From: Eulemur rufifrons
Lineage: Eukaryota; Chordata; Mammalia; Primates; Lemuridae
Direction: 5' to 3'
Length of the DNA: 64,000 nucleotides
NCBI RefSeq assembly: GCF_041146395.1
Contig: NC_091001.1
Location: 101,640,965-101,704,964, forward strand
The translations under genes were made by a program, and so were the position numbers. The notes beneath the pieces are model-generated. The model saw nothing but the letters and a program-made list of their open reading frames with translations. It did no database searches and was not told the origin of the DNA. Shown here piece after piece: positions 12,130 to 22,860 of the stretch (position 1 is the first letter of the stretch; each line of letters opens with the position of its first letter).

Positions 12130-12360
12130 AGAGTTTTTAATTTTAGAAACAATAAGGTAATTCTAAAATTTGTAGAAAAAGTCAAAGGAACTAGAATAGC
12201 TGAAATAATTTTGAAAAAGTTGGATGGTTCACACAACCTGATTTCAAGACTTATGCACATCTTCAGCTGTGCAGACAGTGTGATACTGGTAAAACAAGAG
12301 ACATAAGATTGATGGAACAGAATAGAGAGTCCAGAAATATACCCACGAGATGGCCTATTG
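12130..12360 (+). mobile_element. L1 ORF2 C-terminal fragment
   Basis: 'gtcaaaggaactagaatagctg', 'aattttgaaaaagttggatgg', 'gatttcaagacttat' and 'gatggaacagaatagagagtcc' follow L1 ORF2 in order. This overlaps in content with the piece at 11,290-11,470, so it is a second L1 copy or a duplicated segment, not a simple continuation. Confidence 0.75.
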
Positions 12361-12958
12361 GTTTTTGTGAAATGTCCAAAGATCTACAGTTTTGCTTTCT
12401 TTGGTGTCAGTTACCTGAACGTCTTCCTTATTCCACATTGTCTCATGCTCCTTTGGGTTGGAAGTTTTATTTTGCATTTTTTTGAGATGCTTATACTTAA
12501 AATTTTAACATACATGATTAATTTTAAAATGTCAAGTAGTCATCCCCACATCCATAGCATATTTGCATCACTTCAAAACTACGTGGGAAGACGTAAGCCT
12601 CCAGCCATGTTGGAAGCTTAACTGGTACTGAACTTTCCTTCACACCATAAACAACTAGAAAACTGGGTAAAATATGCGAAATAACTATTTTTGAACATTG
12701 GGCAATTGGCTGTATAGTACTGCATCCCTTAAGAGAAAAGAAATAAATGAAATGAAACTAATGAGCATCCTGGCTTTCTCCCTGGAGACATTTTCTGTCA
12801 TGAAGCACAGGACAGAAGGGAGGGAGGACCCAGGCAGAACAGGGTGATTTTTGCTAAGTTGAGAGATTGGAGTACTGAAAGTTGATACAGCTGGAATTAG
12901 ATGAACAGAGTACTATAGAGAAGAAACCAAAAATGGAAAGAATTGCATAAATCTTCTG
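12361..12958. other. Unassigned, partly L1-like DNA
   Basis: No clear family. The part after 12,590 ('gacgtaagcctccagcc', 'actgcatcccttaagaga') has the style of an L1 5' region, but I cannot fix it. No gene is seen. Confidence 0.3.
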
Positions 12959-12959
12959 T

Positions 12960-13325
12960 TTTAGTCCATTAGGTCTGCTGTAACAAAATCCCATAGATTG
13001 GGTGGTTTGTAAACAACAGAAATTTATTTCTCACAGTTCTGGAGGCTGGGAAGTCCAAGATCAAGGCTCCAGCAGATTTGGTATCTGGTGAGGACACACT
13101 TTCTGATTCATAGATGACACCTTCTTACTCTATCCTCACATGGTGGAAGGGGCAAGGAGTCTCCCTGAGGCCTTTTCATGAGAGCACTAATCTCATTCAT
13201 GAGGGCTCCTAAAGGCCCCACCTCCTAATAACATCATCTTGGAGGTTATAATTTCAATGTATGAATTTTGGGAGAACACAAAGCAGTCAGAAAATAGCAT
13301 ATGTTCAGGGGTTCCCCTAATTTTT
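12960..13325 (-). mobile_element. MLT1/MST-type MaLR solo LTR
   Basis: The + strand reads from the reverse complement of the LTR 3' end (tccattaggtctgctgtaac) through 'aacaacagaaatttatttctcacagttctggaggctgggaagtccaagatc', here quoted only as the known landmark order, to the 5' side 'ggccccacctcctaataacatc' and 'tatgaattttggg'. The polyadenylation signal is the - strand aataaattt. It is one of the better preserved LTRs in the window and has no internal sequence next to it. Confidence 0.85.
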
Positions 13326-13888
13326 TTTTTTAAATACTGAGCTTCATAGGTAAAGTAAGATGCCATGAAGGCAGGCAAAGGACAACTACTGGTGATTTGT
13401 AGGTTGAATAATTCCCAGAGCTCACATATGCACATAGTCTGGAAGGATTTCATTCAAGTCCAACTAGCCAGTGTAGAGAGACCTTGCTGAAAACCTAATT
13501 TCTCAGTAGATTTTGCTTCTTGAATGATGACTCTTAATAAAACAACCCTACACTTACAACTGTCCTGATTGCAAGAGTTCCACCACCTCTTGTTTGTTCT
13601 TCCACACTATTGATAAAATAGTGACAACTGATGAAAGGGCCATCCTCAGACACATTCACCCCTATGATTTCTGTTGCCATCTATATGCAGTGGTTCCCAC
13701 GTCTTTTATCCCTTCTTCCTAGACTCAACTGTCTATCGGACATCTCCACTTAGAAACATCTCTAATAAACACAGCTTGTTAAAAATGCAAGAATGAATTA
13801 AATTAACATACAGTGGTATCATATGCAATTTACCAATTGTTTCACATGTTTATGTTTTATCTCTCTAGTTACACTGAAAATTTTGAGG
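13326..13888. other. Unassigned intergenic DNA
   Basis: No gene or repeat recognised beyond a T-run at 13,321-13,332. Confidence 0.4.
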
Positions 13889-13889
13889 T

Positions 13890-14120
13890 TCAGTATCTGA
13901 GTTTGAATCATGGCTTTGCCACTTCCTGTGCTCAAGGGAGCCAATCACTTAACTTCTTTTAATGTTTAGTTTTTTCACATATATAATGAAGATACCTATT
14001 TCTCAGATTTGCTTGAGAACCAAACTAATTCAGTTAAATATGAATTAGTGTGCGTTAAATGCTTTGTAAGTTGCAAAGGCCACTGAAAGTGTGAGAGATC
14101 ATCATATTCCTGCATTCCCC
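13890..14120 (+). mobile_element. MIR SINE
   Basis: 'gagtttgaatcatggctttgccactt' matches the MIR tRNA-derived block, followed by 'aatcacttaacttct', 'aatgaagatacctatttctcag' and 'gcgttaaatgctttgtaag', in MIR order. Confidence 0.7.
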
Positions 14121-14271
14121 AACAGCATGTCCCCTGCATCTGCGACAACATTAGGCACGTAGAGGATGCTCAGTGAGAGCCTGGGTATTGATGAACTAGA
14201 GGTCACATGATGAAATTGGAGGAACACTAAATCAAGAATAAGAGGACCTAAGTGAAGTATCTAAAGAATGG

Positions 14272-14515
14272 AAAAGCAAACACCACATGTACTCACTATT
14301 AAATTGGAACTAACTGAAGAGCACACATATGCTTAGAGGGAAGTAAAACTTAATGGAAATCAACCAAGGGGAAAGGGGGAGGAGGGGACAGGTAAAAACC
14401 TACCTAACCGGTACAATGAACATCATCTGGGTGACATGCACTCTTATAGCCATGACTCAAGCATTATAAAAGCAATCCTGTAATACTTTGAAATTAAAAA
14501 AAAAGAAAAAGAATG
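14272..14515 (+). mobile_element. L1 3'UTR fragment with poly(A) tail
   Basis: 'caccacatgtactcactattaaattgg' at the left and a terminal A-rich tail (aaattaaaaaaaaagaaaaa) match the 3'UTR of primate L1 elements ('ccgcatgttctcactcata'). The body with 'ggtacaatgaacatcatctggg' and 'atgactcaagcatt' resembles strepsirrhine L1 3' ends more than human L1PA. It is 5'-truncated, and adjacent 'aagaatg' words on both sides may be part of a target-site duplication. Confidence 0.65.
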
Positions 14516-14600
14516 AAGACCTGACTTTGCTCTCATTTGTACTACTAACTTCCTGTGCGACCTAGGGCGATCTCTTAACCTCTCTGGACTTAAAAAAAAA
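14516..14600 (+). mobile_element. MIR SINE fragment
   Basis: 'gacctgactttgctctcatttg', 'cctgtgcgacctagggcg' and 'ctcttaacctctctggac' match MIR positions around the tRNA-derived/core junction. Confidence 0.55.
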
Positions 14601-16635
14601 AAATCCAGATAATATCTAAGAATTTTTTTCTGTTCCCACGGCAGGTAGTTCTGTTAGTCCTGTGAGAGCCCAGTGACCCTTCCTACCAGACACCCTACCT
14701 TGACTGCCACGTCAGCGTTCCATTTTCCTTCTACATTCTACTTTCTCTGCTGTCTCGGGTGAGGATCTGGCATGTGGTAGTGGATTCTTCATTGGAATCT
14801 CCATAATGAAGGGAGAACAAGAGTGGAATTCCCTATAATCCCACATAACTCTCTGGCAATGCTGGTCCTGGCCTTTCACTCCCCATTCCTCACAGATGGA
14901 CCATTGAGGAAGCACTGCCACTTGGCTTTTTTATAAAGCTAGTCAACAAGTTAGTTGCTTTTCTTTTCTTTCTGCCAACAGGGAGGGGTGGGGACATGTT
15001 TCTCCCCCAGGTGTGGGGTGCTGCCCACATCTACCTTTACACGCGAACCCCTCAAGGCTCACATTGGGCTCCATCCGATCTTGTCTGTGTCCACCTAGAT
15101 GGCCAGGGATCAACTTTCCGTATGACTTTTACTTGTATGCAAGGCAGAAGTGAGGGTAAAACCTCTCCCACTTCTGGGGCCGTTTCCAAAAATAAAGTTG
15201 CTGTAATACCCGAAAACATCAGACAAGGGACGGAGCAAGCACAGTTGTTCCCTGGCCTTTCACCTCCTGGTGGCCATCAGCCAGCAGTCTGCAGGGCCCC
15301 TGAAGGCTGTGTGATGAAACATGGTCCCTAGGGTCCTCTCACCAACATTTTCAGTCTCACCATAAAATAAACTGCCTCAGGATGCCACCTTCCCCCAGCT
15401 CCTCCCAGGACTTCCAGAGGGCACCGGTGACATACAGATGGCCCTTGAACTTCCCTCTCACCACTGCTGTTTTCTAGCAGCTCTGCTTTGGAACTTTTCC
15501 CATGGCCTTCAAAAGTATTCTTTTCTTTGCTCTGTTCTTAAACTCAAAAGCTGTAAAAACTTGCAAAACATTTTTTTCATTCAAAGGCAAAAAAATATAA
15601 TTTTATGCATGTAATTCCTCTTCTCCATATCCCATCTTTATCTTTACCATCTCTTTCTCTTTTCTCTCTCAAACATCTCCTGCACTCAGGGATATGAAAT
15701 TCTTTGCAGAAGAAACAAAGAGAAAGAGAGAGCAAAATTTATAGGGAAAAAAAAGGAGCATTGCATTTAGATCTTGGCCCCAAGATGCCAGCCTCCCAAG
15801 AAGCCCAGGTTCTTAGCTGCTGAGCGTCCTATGCTGATTGACCGAAGTGTGTCTGCGCCCAAACTCAGAGGCCCCATGATAATTTAAATCTGGCAGCAGC
15901 TTTAGCTATTCATCATGAGCAGAAACAGAATTCCCTTTGGGGGTCTAGACTTAGGAATTTGAAACCCCTACGTTTCCGATGCCGGTGGCAGGCTGGAGAT
16001 GATATGGGAGAGAAGATGTGTCTGTGTGTGTCAAGGGAAGGCTCACAGGTGCTCGGAAAGATGGAAATTAACTGAAGCCTCCTGAAACAGAATAAAATGT
16101 GCCAGAAATAGCCAGAAGACTGAGGTGCTCTGAGGTGGCTGATACGCTGTAATGGTGGCAAGAGAGAAAGTGAAGAAATGAATCATTGTAGGGGCACTCT
16201 CTGCTTTGCAATATACACTGCTCAGTTGTTGGGAACCCGTGCACATTGTATTCTCCATTATATAGAAGAAAACTGTAACCAGAATATGAGCCCTTTTAGA
16301 GAAAGAGTTAGATACGATCCTTCAGTTAGACAGAAAAAATGTGTTCAGACCTTAACATATGACACTTTCCATTCCCTTCACAAAAAAAAAAAAAAAATAA
16401 AAAACAGTTCTGATAAAAGTTAAAAACAGATTTTCTTTTATAATTTTGCCCTGTTCCTAAACTCAGAGACTAAAGTTAGCACCAATGACCTAATAGGCAG
16501 CTCTTCCTCCCATATCTGCTGAACTTGATACATAAAATTCTTTTTTGTTTTTAAATAAAATACGTAACTCCTTGCAAAATGTCTTGAAAGTATTTCTAAA
16601 TTTTTTAGGCAAATTAAGTTCCCAAAACTAACTCC
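14601..16635. other. Unassigned unique-looking DNA
   Basis: About 2 kb with no recognised repeat or gene. The + strand frame at 14,996-15,331 (about 111 codons) has no domain I recognise and no splice context. A pyrimidine-rich run spans 15,620-15,680, and an A-run lies at 16,381-16,397. Confidence 0.4.
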
Positions 16636-16639
16636 AGCT

Positions 16640-17262
16640 GAGGTAGAAATTGTACATAGATAGTAGCATTGTAATCAACACAAAAAGTTGTTAATGAACT
16701 ATATACCACTTAAAAGGAAAATTACCATGGCCCCTGAGATTTTTCCAGTGAATTCCAGCAAGGCTTTAAGAATAGATTATATTCTGTCTAAACTTCTACA
16801 GGATAAAAATGAAGTTCAAGCTTCCCAGTATATTTTTAAAGTCAGACAAATCTCAATTCTAAAATACAAGCTACAACAAGAAAGCTATACATCAACATTA
16901 CTTGTGAATGTGGACTCACAAATACCAAATACAATATTAGCTAATTAAACTCAGCTGCATGTTAAAAAAAACTACATACTCCACTAAGTGAAGTTTATTC
17001 CAGAAATGAAAAGATATTTTAACATAAGAAATCAAATAACATAATGTATTTTGTTATCATGAAAGAAGAAAAGCCATGCGGTAATTACTTGACATGTAAA
17101 GGCATTTGTCAAAATTTCTATTTGTAATAAAAATATTTTACATGTCTTAGAAAACTGAGTGTGGTAGGATGTTTCCCTAACACAACACAAATCTGAAAAC
17201 AGCAAAAATTTTTATATTTAATAATAAAAGCTAAAATGATACTCCTTAAATTCATAATTACC
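16640..17262 (+). mobile_element. Old L1 ORF2 fragment (RT region)
   Basis: Landmarks in ORF2 order: an 'attccagcaaggctttaagaatag' block (equivalent to 'ttctatgaggccagcatt'), 'ctacaagctacaacaag', 'gtttattccagaaatg' (equivalent to 'gatttatcccagggatg') and 'ggcatttgtcaaaatt' (equivalent to 'gcatttgacaaaattc'). It is strongly diverged. Confidence 0.6.
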
Positions 17263-17264
17263 AC

Positions 17265-17668
17265 CCTGTCTTAATTATTAAGGTTTACATTATAGTTATA
17301 CATGAATCATTCACCTTTCTCCATGTCCTTTATCAACATTTAATCTGTTATTATTGCCCCTTTACTCCTTCATGAAAACTCTTTTTGATATGAATTTGAT
17401 TGTTATTGCAGTAAATGGGTAGACTAATTTGGGGTGCACTGAAAATATTTATGATATTATCTTGCCATTAATGAACTTACTTTATTTGCCCATTTATTCA
17501 GGTCTTTATTTCTTTCAATAAGCTTTTCAATTTTCCCCATAAATTCCTTAAACACGTACTTTTAGCATTATTCCTTGAGTAGGTGCTTTGCAAATATGTT
17601 GCTACTTTGAATGAGATATTTTATTTCCTGTTGCATTTTAATCAGATGCAGCTAATGTGTAAGACTAT
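17265..17668 (-). mobile_element. L1 ORF2 fragment, left piece
   Basis: The T-rich + strand is the reverse complement of L1 ORF2 RT-region sequence. It is interrupted at about 17,669 by an MLT1 LTR, and the same - strand L1 resumes after it at about 18,096. Confidence 0.5.
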
Positions 17669-18095
17669 TAGTTTACTAGGGCTGCCATAACAAAATTCCA
17701 CAGAAAGGTGGCTGAAACAACAGAAATTTATTTTCTCACAGTTCTGGAGGGTAGAAGTCCAAGATCAAAGTGTTGACAAGGTGGTTTTTGCTGAGGCCTC
17801 CCTCCATAGCCTGCAGATGACCACCTTCTTGCTATGTCCTCATGTGGTCTTTCCTCTGTGCATGGGCATCCCTGGGGCTTTCTTGTGCGTCCAAATTTCC
17901 TCTCACTTATAAGGATACAAGTCAGATTGGATTGGGGCCCACATTAACAGCCTCATTTTAACTTAACTACCACTGTAAAGTCCCTATCTCCAAATACGGT
18001 CACATCCTGAAGCACTGGGGATTAGGATTTCAATGTGTTTATATTTTTTTTGGTGCGGGAGCGGAGGGGAGATGCAGTTCAGGACACAACAAAGT
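17669..18095 (-). mobile_element. MLT1-type MaLR solo LTR inserted into a - strand L1
   Basis: The + strand starts 'ttagtttactagggctgcca' (reverse complement of the MLT1 terminus), then 'tttattttctcacagttctgg', 'ccaaatttcctctcacttat', 'ggattggggcccaca' and 'aaatacggtcacatcctg'. The order and length match a nearly complete MLT1A/B-type LTR. L1 sequence of the same orientation lies on both sides, which dates this LTR after that L1. Confidence 0.88.
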
Positions 18096-18335
18096 CCATA
18101 ATGTATTTCTCTATGTTAACCTTTCTTATTGAAATTAGTAGTTTATAGTTCTACTGATTTTTTAACATGGACCATCATATTGTCTGAAAATAACATTTCT
18201 TCTCTCCCTTTCCAATTATTATTCCTTATGTAAGTATTTTTCTAGACTTATGGCTTTAGCTACACTTTCCAGGGCAATGATGTATAGAACTTATGAATGT
18301 GATCATTCTGCTCTTCTTCCTACTTTAACAAGTGT
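18096..18335 (-). mobile_element. L1 ORF2 fragment, right piece
   Basis: 'catcatattgtctgaaaataac' and 'ggctttagctacactttccag' are the reverse complement of the L1 ORF2 RT region (compare 'tcatgtcatctgcaaacaga' and 'gctctggctaggacttcca'). It continues the L1 left of the LTR. Confidence 0.65.
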
Positions 18336-19688
18336 GCTTCCAAAGTCTCACACTAACTGTGCTTACGACGGTATGAGATACAACGCTTTGAGATAGATAT
18401 TATTTATTGAGTTAAGGAAGCTACTTTATTTCCCTACTGTAACAGGCTTATTGAACAGATGAGATGCAGCAATATGCAAGCAGAAACAAATTTTAGTTTT
18501 TTCTCCTCCATCATTCTTGATTAATTTAGCTCTATGAATAGTTCTTTCCTATGTTGGGTGGAATAATAGTCAGAATCCCTAGTTTTGCCAGTTGTCGCAA
18601 GTAAAGAAATGTTCTCCAGCTACTTTTAGGTTACAAACAGTCCACTTTAATAATAAAACTCTAGACTTGAATCCAACTTAAAACTCCCCTTCTCTATAAG
18701 GGGCCTATCTCAGGCTAGGCACACAGCCATGAGAGGAAGGGCACGGCTGGCCTCCTCACTCTTCTGTGTTCCTCCACTTCGATGTGCTATTGGGGATTTG
18801 GCCTTTCCAGGATTGGTTGAGGGTGGAAGGAAGACAGTGGTAAGAAGTGTTTTCCTTGACTATCATTGCTGTTCTCTGGATATAGTGGATGCTGAAAAAC
18901 TAATGTTCCTTTCGTGGAGTGCCACTTTTGTGGATTCTTGAAGAAGCACCATCAGTGGGATTTCTTGCATTTAGTTCCCTTCACTCAAACCAAGCCTCTC
19001 AACCTGATCTTTTCTACCTCCTCCCTCAGGCTGCTGGCTTCCAGGGGCTCACAAGTCAGCAAAGACATCCTCACCTCTTCCATCAGCCATTTTGAACATT
19101 TCTTTTAAGATGACCCACCATTGGGGTTATTGTGCAGGACACGGGGTGGCCTATATATTAATAAAACACACACTCATCCCTGCCCTCACCCAACTGGGGC
19201 AGCATGGGCTTGTCCCCAGGAAAGTGCTGTCTCTTTGCCACCCAAGGCACCTCCACACAAAGCCTCTTGCCTTTAGACTTCCTCCCAACGCAGGAGGAAG
19301 GTACCAGTCTGAAAATCCCCAAATCAAAGGACACATGTCAGCTTTTCCAAGAGGCTCTTTTGTAACCCTCTCATTTGGGTTGAGGTAGAGATAAGGACCT
19401 GCCTTCTCTCCCCAGTGTGTGTGTAGGAGGTTGCACACCACAACTTGGATGTTTCAACCTTCTCAATGAAATGTTAAAGTCCCTTTATATCACCTCGACA
19501 TGAGTGATGGCTGATGCCGAAACAGGAATTGGGCTACCCCCTTTCCAAGCCCTTTGTGAGTGGTTGGTTGGACCATTTGCTTTAAAATGTAAAAGTACTT
19601 AAAAATTACTGTTTTGTCTTACCTTTTTAAAATTTCAACCAGAAATGACAGGAAAGATCTGATGTCACATTCTGTCAGACAAAAGTCT
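18336..19688. other. Unassigned unique-looking DNA
   Basis: About 1.35 kb with higher GC than its surroundings and no family recognised. Open frames on both strands (for example 18,729-18,941 + and 19,151-19,441 -) have no domain I know and overlap each other, which argues for chance. Confidence 0.4.
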
Positions 19689-19689
19689 G

Positions 19690-21190
19690 TCAGACTTTTT
19701 TTTTTCTGTTTAACATGAATGAATGTTAAGTTTTATTAGGTGATTTGTCTATATGTATTAAGGTGATCATGCAATTGTCCCCTAGAAATTTTCTAAGATG
19801 ATCTATATCTCCCCCGAATCTGTAGGAATTTTCTACATTTTTGCTGCTAATATTATTTATTTGTCCCATCTTTTTAATTCCATTTTATTAGAAATTGGCC
19901 AACTTTAAGCCTTTTAAAAATGAAAGCGTGTTATCTTGTTGATCATTTCTATTATATTAAATTTGCTTTCTATTTATTAATTATTCATTTTAACATTTCT
20001 CTACTTCTACCTTCTTTGAGTTTTCTGGTTTTTTATAGCTTCTTTTTTTTTGAGTATCTGTAATTTTTGTTTTCTTGTTTTTTAATACATTGTTTGAATA
20101 TAAATTTTTCTTTAAGCACAACTTTATTACAACTCACATATGAATTTTAAAATGGTATACTTTTCTGTTGTTTAGTTCTAAATATTTAATTACTTGCAGC
20201 ATTATTTTCTTCTTGAACCCATGAATTGTTTAGGAGTACATTTTTTAGTTCTTAATTTTAATACATATAAATTTTTAAATTATCTTCTAAATATCAATTT
20301 CCAATTTAACAAAATTGTGATTAGAGAATGTGATCTATTATGGTACCAAGTGTTTATTGTATTTTGAGTATTTTTGGTGTAATATGTGGTCAAACTTTAG
20401 AAATGTTTTGAGTGCCTATTCTTTATTTGTTGGTGTGCAAGATTGTATATGTACATATCATATCAATTTTTTAATTTTACTGATTACATTTTCTCACTAA
20501 CTTGGTATCTAGTTGATTTGTCTGGGTCAGAGAGGGGTCCTTTAAAATCAGCTGGTTTGACCAGTTTGGACAGGTTGACATTGACGTCCCTCAGCATGGG
20601 CTTCTTTGGGCTTAGGATTCTTGGTGTTCATTTAGCATCTTGTTTCTGCAAACTTCTGTCTTTCAAGTTTTATATTGCACTGTTTGATATTATCTAGGAA
20701 GTCCCTAAGGCTCTGTTCTTTATTTTTTTCTCTGTTCTTCACCTTGCATAATTTCTATTGCCCTGTCTTCAAGTTTTCTTGCACTTTCTTTTCCCATGTC
20801 CTTTCAGCTGTTAAATCCATCTAGCAGTTTTTTTTTATTTCTGAAATTGTATTTTTTCAGGTCTAGAATTTCCTCTCTTTTGTTTCTATTTATATTCTGT
20901 AATTTCCTATTTCTCTGTTGAGATTTTTATTCATGGAAAGCACTCTCTTTTTCTTCATTGAGGATGGTTATATAATGACTCTAAAATTATTGTTTGTTAG
21001 TTCCAACATCTGGTTTATCTCAGGGTAAACTCAACTGCTTTTCTTTTCTTTTGAGAATGTATTCCATTTCTTTTCTTTTTTTTTCTTTGTATGTTGAGTA
21101 ATTTTAACACGATGCTCATGTTTTGAGTGACATTGAACTTTGTAATCACAAGAGTGGAGCATTTTCACAGCTTCCATCTTGAATTCCCTT
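19690..21190 (-). mobile_element. Old L1 or HAL1 remnant, - strand
   Basis: The T-rich + strand includes 'cccatgaattgtttagg', 'gattagagaatgtgatctattatgg' and 'ttgttggtgtgcaag', in keeping with the reverse complement of L1 ORF2 linker/endonuclease sequence. From 20,690 on, 'cagcagttttttttta'-like and 'ttgttagttccaacatctg' segments suggest the ORF1/5' side. It is too diverged for a subfamily call. Confidence 0.5.
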
Positions 21191-21852
21191 GGGCTATACA
21201 TCCACGGGGAGATTTTAGGAAGAATTTCACAAGCAATTTTTTTCTCTCCTACAAGTAGATACGGTCATAAACTATTGTCAATTAGATATATTTATGAGGT
21301 GACTTCATCATTGCGTGTGTTTTCGTACTTATATAGACAGTTATAATCTTTATAAACATTGTTGTGTTGCTATCATCATTGAAGATTACAAAGCACTTTT
21401 CAATATTTATATTACAAACAACCTTAAGACAAAAATACTTTTCCAAAATGTCAAAAACCTGTCTTTACGTGAGCCCAAGAGACTGTCTTTAAAATATTGA
21501 AGATGTTCATATACTAAGGCAGATCTGTTCTTTCTGGAAATTCAGCATATGCCAGCCCACTTCTAGGTGTTCATTATACACCAAGGCGGTGAAGCCCAAG
21601 GCATTTTAACTTGCAGAGGACACTGCCAAACACTGCCCCATCTTATTTAACTGAGTGAAGGAAAAGAATGTCCCCATATCAAGTCACTGTTCTTGTGATT
21701 TATATAGGAGATTTATTTGTGCTACTTCAATATAGTGCTTACGGGTGACCATTCTTGGCAGAAGACACAATTTCTTTGTGATAAAATTCTGTTCTTCTCA
21801 GTACTTTCTCCCTTACACTGAAGTTACTTCATTAGACTCATTTCATTAGAAA
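21191..21852. other. Unassigned intergenic DNA
   Basis: No gene or repeat recognised. Confidence 0.4.
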
Positions 21853-21854
21853 AA

Positions 21855-21975
21855 TATTGGTAATTGTTTAATCTGGGTGATGGTGAGTTACAGGAGAGTA
21901 CATTACGTTAATTCTCTTTGCTTTTGTTTATGTTTGAAATTTTCCATAATACATATATTTTTAAAATTACTTCTT
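21855..21975 (+). mobile_element. L1M 3'UTR fragment
   Basis: 'aatctgggtgatggtgagtta' and 'tatgtttgaaattttccataata' are the characteristic 3'UTR end of old L1 (L1MC/L1ME) elements. The same ending appears at 33,317-33,345. Confidence 0.7.
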
Positions 21976-22074
21976 TGTGCTTAAGAAATAGAAGCACCTA
22001 TAAAAATTCCAATGAATTTCTACAGGGAGATGATTTTTAGTTTCATAGTGCAAAACATAGCATTCTAGGTATAA

Positions 22075-22156
22075 GTATAAGCTTTGGAGACTGACTACCA
22101 AGTTTGAATTCTGGCTCTGTATGACCTTGGACAAATTAACCTCTCTGAGCCTTGGT
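22075..22156 (+). mobile_element. MIR SINE fragment
   Basis: 'gtttgaattctggctctgta', 'tgaccttggacaaattaacc' and 'tctctgagccttggtttc' follow MIR. It is cut on the right by a polypyrimidine tract. Confidence 0.7.
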
Positions 22157-22223
22157 TTCTCCCTCCCCTCCCCACCCCTCCCCTTCGCTTCCCTTCCCTT
22201 CCCTTCTCTCTTTTCTTCTTCTC
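22157..22223. repeat. Polypyrimidine (C/T) tract
   Basis: About 67 bases with almost no purines on the + strand, built of ccct/ccctt units. It probably expanded from the pyrimidine part of the adjoining MIR. Confidence 0.85.
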
Positions 22224-22289
22224 ATAAAAATGCCAAAGAGTAATAGATCCTGGATAGAGCACAAGAAGTGGCATCCAGTAGCCTGAGTT

Positions 22290-22690
22290 CGATTCTGACT
22301 CTAGTTCTGTCAATATTTCAATGTGTGAATATCCATCTCTTTCCATTCTCACAACACTACACATCATTTTTCTGCCTAGGAAGTTCTTTCACCACCACTT
22401 TGCCTGCTCAAATCCTATTCATACTCCAGGTCCCAAATATTACTTCTGCAAACAAGTCCTCTTTTATCTGCCAAACAAGGGTACACCGCCTTTTCATATG
22501 TTCTCAAAAAGCTCAGAATGTCCCCTCCATGGCACTTCACACAGTTTCATTAATTGGTTGTTACTAATGATTTATGTCTGTCTCCCTCAACAGACTGTAA
22601 ATTCTATGAGGATGGGGCCAACCCTATCTTGTTACCTTTGAATCCCCAGCACTCACCACAGAGCCTAGTTCACAGTAGCTGATCACATGT
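22290..22690 (+). mobile_element. L2 LINE 3' end
   Basis: L2 landmarks in order: 'ctgcctaggaagttctttc', 'ctgctcaaatcctattcatac', 'atggcacttcacacagt', 'gactgtaaattctatgagg' and 'ccccagcactcaccacagag'. The original reverse transcriptase frame is not maintained. Confidence 0.8.
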
Positions 22691-22694
22691 GTGA

Positions 22695-22860
22695 GCAAAT
22701 TTCTTAATCTCTCCATGGCTAAATTACTTTGTAAGGTGTGATTAACAGTGATAATAATAACACTTGTTGTACAGGCTTTTAAGCATTAAGTGAGATAAAC
22801 CCCATAAAGCTTTTAACACAGTACTTGGCAAAGAAGGAAGAGGTCAGTACATGGTAATAA
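22695..22860 (+). mobile_element. MIR SINE
   Basis: 'aaatttcttaatctctccatgg', a 'gataataataacacttgtt' core and 'taagtgagataaac', 'ttaacacagtacttggca' at the tail follow MIR. Confidence 0.65.

Noticed and set aside
12395..12420. Possible Tigger/MADE-type DNA transposon start (ttttgctttctttggtgtcagttacc)
   Set aside because: The resemblance stops after about 25 bases and no inverted partner follows.
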